Below, piece after piece: positions 39,989 to 49,559 of a stretch of 64,000 bases of DNA. The notes under the pieces are model-generated. The model saw nothing but the letters and a program-made list of their open reading frames with translations. It made no database searches and was not told the origin of the DNA. Position numbers and translations under genes: made by a program. Each line of letters begins with the position of its first letter. Position 1 is the stretch's first letter. The stretch comes from Strigamia acuminata (taxonomy: Eukaryota; Arthropoda; Chilopoda; Geophilomorpha; Linotaeniidae), in contig OX442322.1 of assembly GCA_949358305.1 (NCBI GenBank), positions 3,782,001-3,846,000 of the forward strand. The letters are read 5' to 3'.

Positions 39989-41634
39989 TGTGACAAATTA
40001 GCAATAGATGGCGCCACTGGTACTAGCGGCAAATTCAACCTCAAACTTACTATTTTCCAATAAATAGTTCACAAACATATTATTATGTTTGATACGACCA
40101 AATGTGATTCACATCGATAATATAAAGATATATTATCAATACTTAATAAGATAAAATAGGTGTTACTGTTTTATCACCGATACATGACGAGAAACACGGT
40201 TTCGAATGTATTTCCGTTCTGTGTATCCATTTCCTGTCCCCGGTATCCAGTTCCGGTTTATGCTAAAAGATTAGCATAATCTCAATTCGCATCTCCGTAT
40301 CCACTTCCTGCGATACGAGATTGGTGGAACTTAATCCCACCAAGTATAAAACTCCCTGACAACAGGAAGTTAGTCAGTTCTTGATTTCTGGTTATTTGGT
40401 ATGTTCCGCATGTCAAATAACTGTTTCTTACTCAGGGCATGGGCCTACCGGTCCATGCATAGCATGGCTCTGCTGAGCCATGCAACCCCCGTCAACTGAA
40501 GGCGAAGTTCGGACTGTTAATGTTTCCGTCAAACGGTCTTGCCGAGGAGAAAGCCTCCCGCATAAGTATCCTCGTGGTCGGACAATAGAATCACGTGTGA
40601 TACCAAAGTATTTAGTAACCGTTAGTAGCACTGTTACTGAAAGAGATTGACTCCATCACTTGATGGTGCCAAAGCAGTCTGCATGCAAAACATGCAGTTA
40701 CCGCCAGTAGCACTATGTGTTTGGGAAAGTTATATCTCTTCGGTGATGGTGCCAAAGCAGTCTACTTATGAGTAGTATCTCGGGTGATTAATTCTGTTGT
40801 GCAGAACTGCGGGCTATATCCCCCTGAATACCAGTGCCGTCTCTCACCGCACTGTTATTTAGGGCACGCGCGATACTGTTCTGCTCAGCAAGGCGAACTT
40901 TGACGGCAATTGTGTGTTGCGATGTTTAACCTTTATTATATCCTGTAGTTGATAATAAACCTTAATTGTTTAAACTTGGCAACAAGTTAACAACCGAAGT
41001 AAGTCACGAGACTTATTTCATTGTACGACGAATCAAATTCGTAACAATAAATTGAATACAATTTATTGAGTTAATTTATTAAACTCACAACTTCGCGAAT
41101 TAAATATAATTCGCAAGCGGAACCTTGGCGAATAAATGACTTCATTTATTCATTACCAATTTCCAACCCTAGTTGTGGCGGTGCACATGAGTCAACCGCA
41201 CCTCTCGGATCGAGCCAGACAGCATTACACGGACCATTACACGATACGAACCAGGAACGCGAAGGAACCAGTTCCACGATTACGAAGCGCCAACGGAAGC
41301 CGCGAGGACACGGCCAGCCCGGCTATCTGATGACATCTATACTCGGTCGAGCGGGCGTTTTGCCGTTCCCGAACCCCGGATCACCAATAACCGTAATCAT
41401 ATTATTTTAGGACTGTTTTACAGCCAATTCATGTATAGTTTAACTTGTACTTAACTTGCCAAATGTCGGCATTAGAATTTGTATAACTTTTAGATTTGAT
41501 TCTATTGTTTGACAACAATAAATGTAGTGTTTTGAGAAACTTGTTGTCTTTATTTTATCTCGTATTATTCACTATTTCACGCGACTTATACCCGGTACTA
41601 TCATGCGATAGGAGTTGTGGTCGTCACCGTCACA
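39989..41634 (+). repeat. GyA-1 5' LTR
   Basis: Ends TGTGAC ... GTCACA. It contains a dense run of perfect short hairpins, for example ACTATTT/AAATAGT (40049-40068), CAAACATA/TATGTTTG (40072-40091), ATGTG/CACAT (40102-40114), GATAATATA/TATATTATC (40116-40137) and five more between 40973 and 41151. AATAAA at 41518 may serve as polyadenylation signal. Confidence 0.95.
40345..40379 (+). promoter_or_regulatory. GyA-1 LTR promoter (TATA and initiator)
   Basis: TATAAAA at 40345-40351 is followed 31 nt later by TCAGTT (40374-40379), an arthropod-style initiator. The spacing fits RNA polymerase II. The same pair occurs in the GyA-2 and 3' LTR copies. Confidence 0.65.
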
Positions 41635-41636
41635 CG

Positions 41637-41654
41637 TGGAGGTCCCACCGAGAT
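41637..41654 (+). promoter_or_regulatory. GyA-1 primer binding site (tRNA-Gln type)
   Basis: TGGAGGTCCCACCGAGAT, two bases after the LTR. Identical in GyA-2 and GyD. The tRNA assignment is from memory of glutamine tRNA 3' ends. Confidence 0.78.
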
Positions 41655-42498
41655 AGGTTGCAAAGTTTAAATTTACCGAATTTAAATAAAAGTGAAAATT
41701 GAGATAAATAAAGAGTATAACATTTCAAAACATTTTATATGTCTCTACTTTTGCGAAGTAGGGAATCCTCTTTAAGAACGTTGGGATTCGTGAGAACTCC
41801 AACATTAAAGGGAAAGTTTCGTTGTGTTGAAAAAACACTTAAAATCGAAGTAAAATTAATTTTAATTTTCACGAAAAAAGGCTTGGTAAAATGTCAATGT
41901 TAGTTGAATATTTTCGTAAGAAATATCCAATCAGTAACGAGATTGACCAGGCCAAAGTGCGGACGTAGTAGAAAACTACTAAAATAAAGGATTAGTTTCC
42001 ATTTTATCATTGGATAAAATAACTTTCCACCAATAAAATACCGAGGGATTAAAGGATTATCGATCCTCGATGCCACGCGGATCCAGACTGCAGAGGACCA
42101 TTCGTATCCAGACCAGACCCGCGTACACGTGTTCCAGTAGCCATCTTGACCACGCCGTCCCGTTTAGTCCCGATTCGAAATTTCCACGCCGTAGACCAGC
42201 AAAGTTAAGTGTATTCCATCTACTATTCTAATAATAGTTTAAAGCGTATTTCTTTCCAAACGCTAGTTTACCTGTAGAAGATTTCGTTTGATTTTATTCT
42301 AGTTTGATAATAGTTTAACGCGTATTAAACCACGCGAAATTTAATTTTCTTTTGTTTAAAGTTTGTCGATAGTTTAACACGTTTAACCACCACGTGGAGT
42401 TTAAGCTTAACCTTATCGAAGTGTATTGTTATTTTGAAGTGTATTTTTTATAAAGTGTGTTATCGTTCTTTAGTAATAAAGAATTTAAAACTTTTATC
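41655..42498 (+). other. GyA-1 5' leader
   Basis: Non-coding. The first ~380 bp match GyA-2 closely. It contains hairpins TTTAAATT/AATTTAAA (about 41667-41687), TAGTAG/CTACTA (about 41967-41982) and ATTTTATC/GATAAAAT (about 42001-42020). The packaging signal presumably lies here. Confidence 0.6.
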
Positions 42499-44610
42499 AT
42501 GTCTGACGGAAACATTCATGTGAATGAACGAGAAGTTGATGACGGAAACTTGGAAAATAGTTACGTCCGACTCGAAGACCAAACGGATTTAATTCCGGAC
42601 GATTTGACAGAGTATTGTCAACTCTATAATCTGAATCGGGTTGATTTCAAAACAATAACCGAAGCGGTTAATCATGTACGCGTACTTGAGAAAAGAAATC
42701 AGAGAATTAGACCCGATGAAGATGAAGATTCGGAGAACGAAAGTCGGCATTCGCGGACTTCACACCGAACCCCACGAAAAACGATTCCCACGAATCGTAA
42801 GCTGGACTTTCCCTCTCCTAAAAAGAGGTTGGGATATCAAGCCCGGATAGTGTCGACTCCCCAGCTAAACGATAGAATGGTACGCGAGCCATCGTTTAGC
42901 CGATCCCGTAGTCAACAAAGTTCTGGACAAAGAACACCCAGTTCTAATAGTCCTTTAAATCTAGCCAAACCAAGGTCTAGATCGACTAGTGTTAATCGAA
43001 TGATTAACAATAGTAATTCGGGTTTTATCCCCCAAACTTCAGGGAATAGACAAAATGTCTCCCAAAACTCGGGACATAGACAGTATGTTACTCCAAAATC
43101 TGGAAATAGACATTATGCCCCTCCGACACCGGGGAAAGGACAGTTTGTCCCCCCAACGCAGTCAAAAAGAGTGTCAAATCGAACTCCAAGGAGATCCGAT
43201 CCGATCTCACCGTCCCCCGTTATTCAAAATTTACCGGCGGGAAGAACTCGTTCAAATCAGACACCCCCAGAACGTGTACAAAATAAAAGTAGTGTTCCAC
43301 ATGGACAACATGTACCATCTGGCAATCATACACAGCATGAGAATTATGTTCCTCCAAGGAGAGAAATCCCCCAGGACAATCAGGTCCCTAAGGGAAATCT
43401 GCCCAATTTTGAACAAAATTCTGGTTCGGCATCCTCCGCTGGTAGTTCATCTCAAGCGAGATTTTCTACCGACGACTTGGGAACCATCCTTACCTATGTG
43501 CGAAATATTCAAACTGATTGTGCACAGCAAGTACAACAATTTATGCAGAATAATGCACAGCAAAATAATAATGCAAACAATTCAAATAAAACCTTTTTCA
43601 AAGGTCAAGATATGCCTGTTTTTGATGGAAAACAGAAGGACGTGGCTAAATTTTTAGCTACAGCCAAAACAGTCGCTGTCGCTAAAGGTTTAACTCTAGA
43701 TGAGATGGTAAAACGCGGAATACCAACTTATTTATCTGGTATAGCCCACGAATGGCATACCGATAACCTCGACAAATTTGTTGACTGGAAAACTTTCGAA
43801 AAGATGTTTTTGGCGGAGTTTGACATGATCCCTGTCACCCGAGCCCGAAAGCTTCGAAATTTAATCCAGGGCCCAGAAGAGCCACTCTATACATTTCTTT
43901 TGAGATTTAAACAAGCTCAAGGATCTTATTCAAAAAGAGATGAAGCTCCTACTCTTCTCGAGAATTTGAACTTAGTTAGTTACAATCGAATAATCGATAG
44001 AGGTCTCTATGAAGAATCATTTAATGACATATTTCAATTTGTCCGACAAAATAGGGCCCTTTTTGAAGCCCAAAATGCTAGTGTGGACACTATTGCCAAT
44101 AAAGAGGACGAAACTGTCCCGTCAAATACTCAAAAAGGTAAAGACGCCAGGAGTTCGCGCCCACTCATACGATCTACTCAGACGTTGAACGCCGAACCAG
44201 AAGTTGTACCTATGGAATCTGACGAGACAGACAATCTTGAAAACGATGTTGGATTCAACAACATGGTATGTGCCCTATCGGAGAAAGCAACTGGGAAATG
44301 TTTCCATTGCAATCAACCAGGACACTTTAAGAGGGAATGTCCTTTGTTACAAAAAAGAAAATTTGTTCAGGACAAGCCCCAAGGTACTGGTAATAATACC
44401 AATACCAATCCCGCCTCTGATCTTTTTAAACGACAGAGACAAAATTGGGTGACTGCTGAATCTTTGGACCAAAAACTTGACGACTTCAAAACTACTATGC
44501 AAACTAGTATGACAAAATCCATGTCGGATTTATTCACTAAATTTTTGGATCCAAAAAATGCAACCACTCCGCCTTTGGCGATTGAAGGTCCACCGGCCCC
44601 AAAAAACTAA
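42499..44610 (+). CDS. GyA-1 gag
   Basis: The frame is open from 42457, but ATG 42499 (MSDGNIHVNEREVDDG) aligns with the GyD gag start, giving 703 residues. N-terminal domain: SYVRLEDQTDLIPDDLTEYC, similar to GyD. Then a long disordered Ser/Arg/Pro/Gln region (about residues 80-330) with short repeats, then the capsid-like region (KGQDMPVFDGKQKDVAKFL to FVRQNRALFEAQ, about 375-530) and zinc knuckle CFHCNQPGHFKREC (about 600). It stops with AAC TAA inside the frameshift signal. Gag assembles the particle and binds genomic RNA. Confidence 0.93.
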   Translation: MSDGNIHVNEREVDDGNLENSYVRLEDQTDLIPDDLTEYCQLYNLNRVDFKTITEAVNHVRVLEKRNQRIRPDEDEDSENESRHSRTSHRTPRKTIPTNRKLDFPSPKKRLGYQARIVSTPQLNDRMVREPSFSRSRSQQSSGQRTPSSNSPLNLAKPRSRSTSVNRMINNSNSGFIPQTSGNRQNVSQNSGHRQYVTPKSGNRHYAPPTPGKGQFVPPTQSKRVSNRTPRRSDPISPSPVIQNLPAGRTRSNQTPPERVQNKSSVPHGQHVPSGNHTQHENYVPPRREIPQDNQVPKGNLPNFEQNSGSASSAGSSSQARFSTDDLGTILTYVRNIQTDCAQQVQQFMQNNAQQNNNANNSNKTFFKGQDMPVFDGKQKDVAKFLATAKTVAVAKGLTLDEMVKRGIPTYLSGIAHEWHTDNLDKFVDWKTFEKMFLAEFDMIPVTRARKLRNLIQGPEEPLYTFLLRFKQAQGSYSKRDEAPTLLENLNLVSYNRIIDRGLYEESFNDIFQFVRQNRALFEAQNASVDTIANKEDETVPSNTQKGKDARSSRPLIRSTQTLNAEPEVVPMESDETDNLENDVGFNNMVCALSEKATGKCFHCNQPGHFKRECPLLQKRKFVQDKPQGTGNNTNTNPASDLFKRQRQNWVTAESLDQKLDDFKTTMQTSMTKSMSDLFTKFLDPKNATTPPLAIEGPPAPKN

Positions 44611-44635
44611 TAGAGGGGGTTACCGAAAACCCCCT
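44601..44635 (+). promoter_or_regulatory. -1 programmed ribosomal frameshift signal (gag to pol)
   Basis: A canonical slippery heptamer A-AAA-AAC (44601-44607) ends the gag frame and is followed at once by TAA. After a 6-nt spacer comes a GC-rich hairpin, stem AGGGGGTT with AACCCCCT and loop accgaa (44614-44635). Pol is open in the -1 frame from 44586. Heptamer, spacer and stem match the layout used by retroviruses such as MMTV. Confidence 0.88.
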
Positions 44636-47600
44636 AAAAGACCAGAGTAGTGCATTGTCCTCTGAAATAGAAAATGTTCTAAACGAAACTCTAAATAAAT
44701 TAGTAATTCAAGATGAGGAAATTAAACGACCTAATCGTAAAACTAGGAAAAGGAATCCAAAGTATGCATTTAAGGAACCTTATCCTAACACTCCTTTTTC
44801 GGTGGAAGAGACTGAAAATCCATTTACATCATTCGATGACGACCTCTTTCCTACGGATAAGGGGGACGAATCTTGGCGAGAGTCCTTGAATGCAATAGTT
44901 GAAAGCGCTATAAATCCTCCTGTTCGAGAGGAAACCACTAGTTCTAGTGGAGGAGTATGCGAAAGTTTGGAGGCAATGATGGAAAATTTAGATATCTCCT
45001 CGAAATTATCTAGACATCATAGACTTCGTAAATATGTCAAAGAACATCAGCTCAAGAGAGCTGAAGTAGTTGAACGCATCAAACGTTTGGGAAACAGTAT
45101 CGACGACCCCCGAATGAAAGTAACAATAGGTGGACTCACCTATAATGCTTTAATGGATTCAGGAGCCACCCAATGTTTTATTGGATTACAATTACTTGAC
45201 AGTACTTGTGCCTCCCCTGACTTCATTCAAGATTGCCCCCGAAATATGAAAGTTTGTGCCGTCGGCATAACTCATATCCCGTTAGGGCAAATAACCCTTT
45301 GTGTTCAATGGGCGGATGGAGTAGAATTCACTCCAATGAATTTCATCATTTTAGACAGAAATGTGTGTGGCCTAATTTTAGGACACAATTTTATGCGTCG
45401 TACCACAATCAATTTAAATCCAGCACGAGCTGAATTTGATTGTGACAACAAACCTGGTTGGACTGCGCCTTACGTAGATAACGAACTTAATGACAGTCTA
45501 GCGAGGTTACGCACAATAAAAGCCGACGGAACAGTCACTCATACACCCGACAATTGGGAAGAATTGTTGGTGAAAGATTGTGATTGCTCCGACGAGGAAA
45601 AGACCAAATTACTAGAAGTAATTTCCGGAATCAAGCACGTCTTTCGGGACAAAGTTGGTTGTACGAACCTTGCTAAACATAAGATTACGTTTAAAAAGGA
45701 CGCGAAATGGAAAAAACAACCATTTCGCATGTACAATCCAGCTAAAATTGCGATTATGACCAAACTAGTTGAAGAACTAGAAGCAGAGAATCTCATTGAG
45801 AAATCTACGGGACCTTATATAAGTCATCCCGTAATAGTTGCCAAACCAAATGGCACATATAGGTTATGTATTGATTACCGATGGCTAAATGCGATCACCG
45901 AAATCAATGCAATCCAAATGCCCAGTATTGATTTGCTCATGCACAATACAAATCAGGCAAAATACTTCACCTCACTTGACCTTACAAAAGGATATTATCA
46001 AGTAGAGATGGAAGACGAAGACAAGCAGAAAACTGCTTTCTATACTCCAAAAGGCAACTATCAATTTGTACGTATGCCATTTGGGTTATGTAACGCGCCT
46101 TGTACATTTCAAGCTCTAATGGAACAAGTTATGGGTGACGCGTTATATAAACATGCATTAGTCTATTTAGACGATGTAATTATCTTTTCTCAGACCTGGG
46201 ACCAACATCTCGGTCACATTAAAGATGTCTTAGAACGACTAGACAAAGCCAACTTGTCCGTAAATAAAGAAAAGTCTAAGTTCGGCAGAACTACGCTAAA
46301 ATTTCTGGGACATTTAATCACTCCAAATGGATTGGCCCCGGATCCTGACAAAATCGCGTCAGTACGAAAATTTCCAACCCCAAAAACATCGAAAGATGTT
46401 CAAAGGTTTCACGGGTTGGCAAATTTCTTTAGGAAGTTTATTCCTAACCACGGTGAAATTGCTACTCCACTGACTAGCATAATGCATGAGAAAGCAACTT
46501 TTGTCTGGGGACAAGAGCAAATGGACGCTTTCGAAAGAATTAAAGACATCTTATGCGACGAAACTCAAGTTTTGTTAATGCCTAACATGCTCGAACCCTT
46601 TGTGATTCTAACAGACGCTTCACATTCAGGATTAGGAGCGGTGTTATGCCAAGATGTGGACTTTCTTGACAAAAACAAGGACAAATGGATTAAAACTCCA
46701 AGACCCGTAGCTTACGCTAGTCGCGTACTTCGAGGAGCCGAGCAACGTTACACTACTCCCGAACTAGAGTGTCTAGCGGTAGTATGGGCTGTAGAACGTT
46801 TCCGCCCCTACATAGAATACACGTCTTTCACCCTGGAGTCAGATGCAGAAGCCTTAAAATGGCTAATGGGGACGCCAGAACCTTCTGGTCGTTTTGGCCG
46901 ATGGGCAATTAAACTGCAATGCGGCGCCTTTAAAATTAAGTATCGTCGTGGTACTCAAAATCAAGTCGCAGACGCATTTTCAAGAGCTCCTTTGAGCATT
47001 GAAGACATTCCGAAGGATGATTATATCGAACCCACAGAAATAACTCAATTCTGGCCCGAGTGGGACGGAAATAAAGAAGTTACTCGTAGAGAAGAACCAA
47101 AACCCTGTCAGTTCTTAACAAACGTGTCAGTAAAGTTTGATTATTCCAAAAAATTAAATAATTCTTTGGAAAAGGGGGAGAAAGGTTATGTAGAACCAGA
47201 AACTTTATTTAGTGCATTAACCGAAGTACTAAGTATAGTTCCTCCTACCAGAGCAGAAATCATCGAAGCTCAGCTCAAAGATTACGAATGTAGAAAAATA
47301 ATAACTCATCTAAAGTTAGATGAAGTTGAGCAAAAGAAAAATAGGAAAACTAAGCGATGGATGAAAGACATCAAAGGCTACCAACTAGATTTCAAAGAAA
47401 ATCATGATAATGAAGATGAGAATAGTAATGATTCTGAAATGTTAATCTTCTTCAAACCAACATTTGAAGAAGAATTAAATGATTCCGGCAACGGATTTAA
47501 AGCGGTGATTCCACCGTCTTTAGTACGACGAGTGCTGTTCGCATGCCACGGACATCCGTTAAGTGGACACGCAGGGATGAGTAAAACGCTCGAACGAGCG

Positions 47601-48968
47601 AAACTCATCTATTATTGGCCTAAAATGAGCAAGGACACGTGTAATTATGTTCGTAGTTGTGTTCATTGCCAACAATACAAACCTAGTCAACACCGCAAAC
47701 ACAGAGCGAGTTATACTCCTCACAATATGGCACAGCCATGGGAAGTTCTTTGTTTAGACTTCATGGGTCCCAAACCCGCTGGTCAATACCAACATAAATA
47801 TATTTTAGTAGGAATTGATCAATGTACTAAATGGGTAGAATTAGCCCCATTAAGCAAAGCTTCAAGTGAAGCAATTATAACAAAGTTAGGTGATATCGTA
47901 CATAGATGGGGATACCCCAGGAAAATTATCAGTGATAATGGAAAACAGTTCGCATCCACCATCTATGAGGGTTTCTGTAAAAGGCATAACATTAAAATGA
48001 CGCATATAAGTCCTTATCATGCTCAGGCCAACCCCACAGAACGGGCAAACAGGGATATCAAGATAATGCTTGCAATTTATTCTGATGTGCACTCTCACTG
48101 GCCACGTTTTCTGAATGAATTTGCATTTGCATCCAGAACGGCAAAATCCGAAGCAACCGGATCGACACCATTTTTATTAAATACGGGAAGAATAGTAACA
48201 CTACCTTTCGACCCGCGAATTATTCAACACGCGAATAAATTCGATAAAAATAACCCTGAGGAATTCGTGTTTAATTTACTCGGGATTTTACGAAGAGCAC
48301 ACCAAGAGATGCACCGTAGGATCCAACTAAATTACGAGAAACACGACAGAATTCACCGTAATAAATTTCATATTTGCGAATATGAAGTAGGTGATTTAGT
48401 CTGGAAAAATACACATATTCTTTCCAATCAAGACAAAGGCATTACTAAAGGATTTGCTGAAAAACGAGACGGACCGTGGGAAATCACGGCCGTATTAACA
48501 GGAGGTGCATACGCCTTACGAAAATTATTAGATGACTCAATTGAACCATCGATAAATACGGATGATCTCACCCCGTATATCCCTTCATACCCGATTGAGA
48601 CATGGACTCTGGGTCAGAAAAAAGGAAAACTGAAAGATCATCCAAACCCTGATTGGATGTCGGCAAATTCCGAATTTAACGAATCTAATTCACAAGAATT
48701 GGATAATCAAGATATGGAAGAAACCTCTCGTGAAAATCTTGAAAAAGATATGGAAGAAATTCCTCAAGAAAGTCTTGAACAAGAAGAAAGAATAATTCCT
48801 ACCTCAAATGAAAATAGAAACGAGATTATCGATCCACGAAGTAATAACTCAAATAAACGGAAGCGAACAGCTGACCTTCCGGAGATAATCTCGAGACCGA
48901 AAAGAACTTCGAAGCCAAATCCGAAATATACTACGGATTTTGTGCAGATGATTCAAGAACGCCGTTAA
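44607..48968 (+). CDS. GyA-1 pol: protease, RT, RNase H, integrase
   Basis: Read in the -1 frame after the slippery site, about 1453 residues. Aspartic protease YNALMDSGATQC (about 45140-45175). RT with HPVIVAKPNGTYRLCIDYRW, YFTSLDLTKGYYQVEM and active site YLDD (46164-46175). RNase H with ILTDASHSGLGAVLCQD (about 46606) and ESDAEALKWL. Integrase zinc finger CHGHPLSGHAGM ... SCVHCQQYK (about 47540-47680). DDE core with LDFMGPKPAG, SDNGKQF and NPTERANRD. SH3-like VGDLVWKNTHIL and a charged tail. All catalytic residues are present and there is no stop or frameshift, so the enzyme set should be functional. Confidence 0.95.
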   Translation, partial: LIEGVTENPLKDQSSALSSEIENVLNETLNKLVIQDEEIKRPNRKTRKRNPKYAFKEPYPNTPFSVEETENPFTSFDDDLFPTDKGDESWRESLNAIVESAINPPVREETTSSSGGVCESLEAMMENLDISSKLSRHHRLRKYVKEHQLKRAEVVERIKRLGNSIDDPRMKVTIGGLTYNALMDSGATQCFIGLQLLDSTCASPDFIQDCPRNMKVCAVGITHIPLGQITLCVQWADGVEFTPMNFIILDRNVCGLILGHNFMRRTTINLNPARAEFDCDNKPGWTAPYVDNELNDSLARLRTIKADGTVTHTPDNWEELLVKDCDCSDEEKTKLLEVISGIKHVFRDKVGCTNLAKHKITFKKDAKWKKQPFRMYNPAKIAIMTKLVEELEAENLIEKSTGPYISHPVIVAKPNGTYRLCIDYRWLNAITEINAIQMPSIDLLMHNTNQAKYFTSLDLTKGYYQVEMEDEDKQKTAFYTPKGNYQFVRMPFGLCNAPCTFQALMEQVMGDALYKHALVYLDDVIIFSQTWDQHLGHIKDVLERLDKANLSVNKEKSKFGRTTLKFLGHLITPNGLAPDPDKIASVRKFPTPKTSKDVQRFHGLANFFRKFIPNHGEIATPLTSIMHEKATFVWGQEQMDAFERIKDILCDETQVLLMPNMLEPFVILTDASHSGLGAVLCQDVDFLDKNKDKWIKTPRPVAYASRVLRGAEQRYTTPELECLAVVWAVERFRPYIEYTSFTLESDAEALKWLMGTPEPSGRFGRWAIKLQCGAFKIKYRRGTQNQVADAFSRAPLSIEDIPKDDYIEPTEITQFWPEWDGNKEVTRREEPKPCQFLTNVSVKFDYSKKLNNSLEKGEKGYVEPETLFSALTEVLSIVPPTRAEIIEAQLKDYECRKIITHLKLDEVEQKKNRKTKRWMKDIKGYQLDFKENHDNEDENSNDSEMLIFFKPTFEEELNDSGNGFKAVIPPSLVRRVLFACHGHPLSGHAGMSKTLERAKLIYYWPKMSKDTCNYVRSCVHCQQYKPSQHRKHRASYTPHNMAQPWEVLCLDFMGPKPAGQYQHKYILVGIDQCTKWVELAPLSKASSEAIITKLGDIVHRWGYPRKIISDNGKQFASTIYEGFCKRHNIKMTHISPYHAQANPTERANRDIKIMLAIYSDVHSHWPRFLNEFAFASRTAKSEATGSTPFLLNTGRIVTLPFDPRIIQHANKFDKNNPEEFVFNLLGILRRAHQEMHRRIQLNYEKHDRIHRNKFHICEYEVGDLVWKNTHILSNQDKGITKGFAEKRDGPWEITAVLTGGAYALRKLLDDSIEPSINTDDLTPYIPSYPIETWTLGQKKGKLKDHPNPDWMSANSEFNESNSQELDNQDMEETSRENLEKDMEEIPQESLEQEERIIPTSNENRNEIIDPRSNNSNKRKRTADLPEIISRPKRTSKPNPKYTTDFVQMIQERR

Positions 48969-49559
48969 AAGATCCTTAATATAAAAAGAATATTCTAAAA
49001 GATATTGATTTAAATCGGATATTGAATATTCAAATTGAAAATTCGCGAAGTCACCTGATAACTTATGACCCCGGGTGGAGAGTAAAAGATTCGTTCTATA
49101 TTCAGTCTTCTAACACACACGTGAGAGGAGAAGAACTTTGTCGAATTCAACGAAAATCACGGTCAAACGCGTTGACATTGTTAGCTATAAATCAGCGAAT
49201 ACAGGTATTATGATTATGCATATAAAGTTATATCTATATATCATGAAATTTCTTTGAATATTCGAAGAAATACGAACCAGCGGAATTCGTTTACTAACGG
49301 CGGAGGATTTGAAAGCCACGTGCTCTAAACTCCAAGTTATCGTCGAGGCGACTACACTTAGAATTCTACAAGCTACGCTTCTAAAGGAAGCAGGACATTT
49401 TCGTAAGTTCGATGAAATTATCAATACACGAAAGTGAAAAGTTGTAACGAATTATAATTATAAAATTCGTAAATTGAGTTACGCGTCTTCTCAATAGGGG
49501 GCGCGCGCATACAAAAGTATTGCAAATAAAACTAAAACGTTTTCTATATTTGTAGAATT
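48969..49559 (+). other. GyA-1 spacer between pol and ORF3, with splice-acceptor-like end
   Basis: Non-coding, with palindromes GATTTAAATC and GAATATTC (about 49008-49032). It ends TTTCTATATTTGTAG (49541-49555), a pyrimidine-rich tract with TAG four bases before the ORF3 ATG. This suggests expression of ORF3 from a spliced RNA. Confidence 0.55.
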
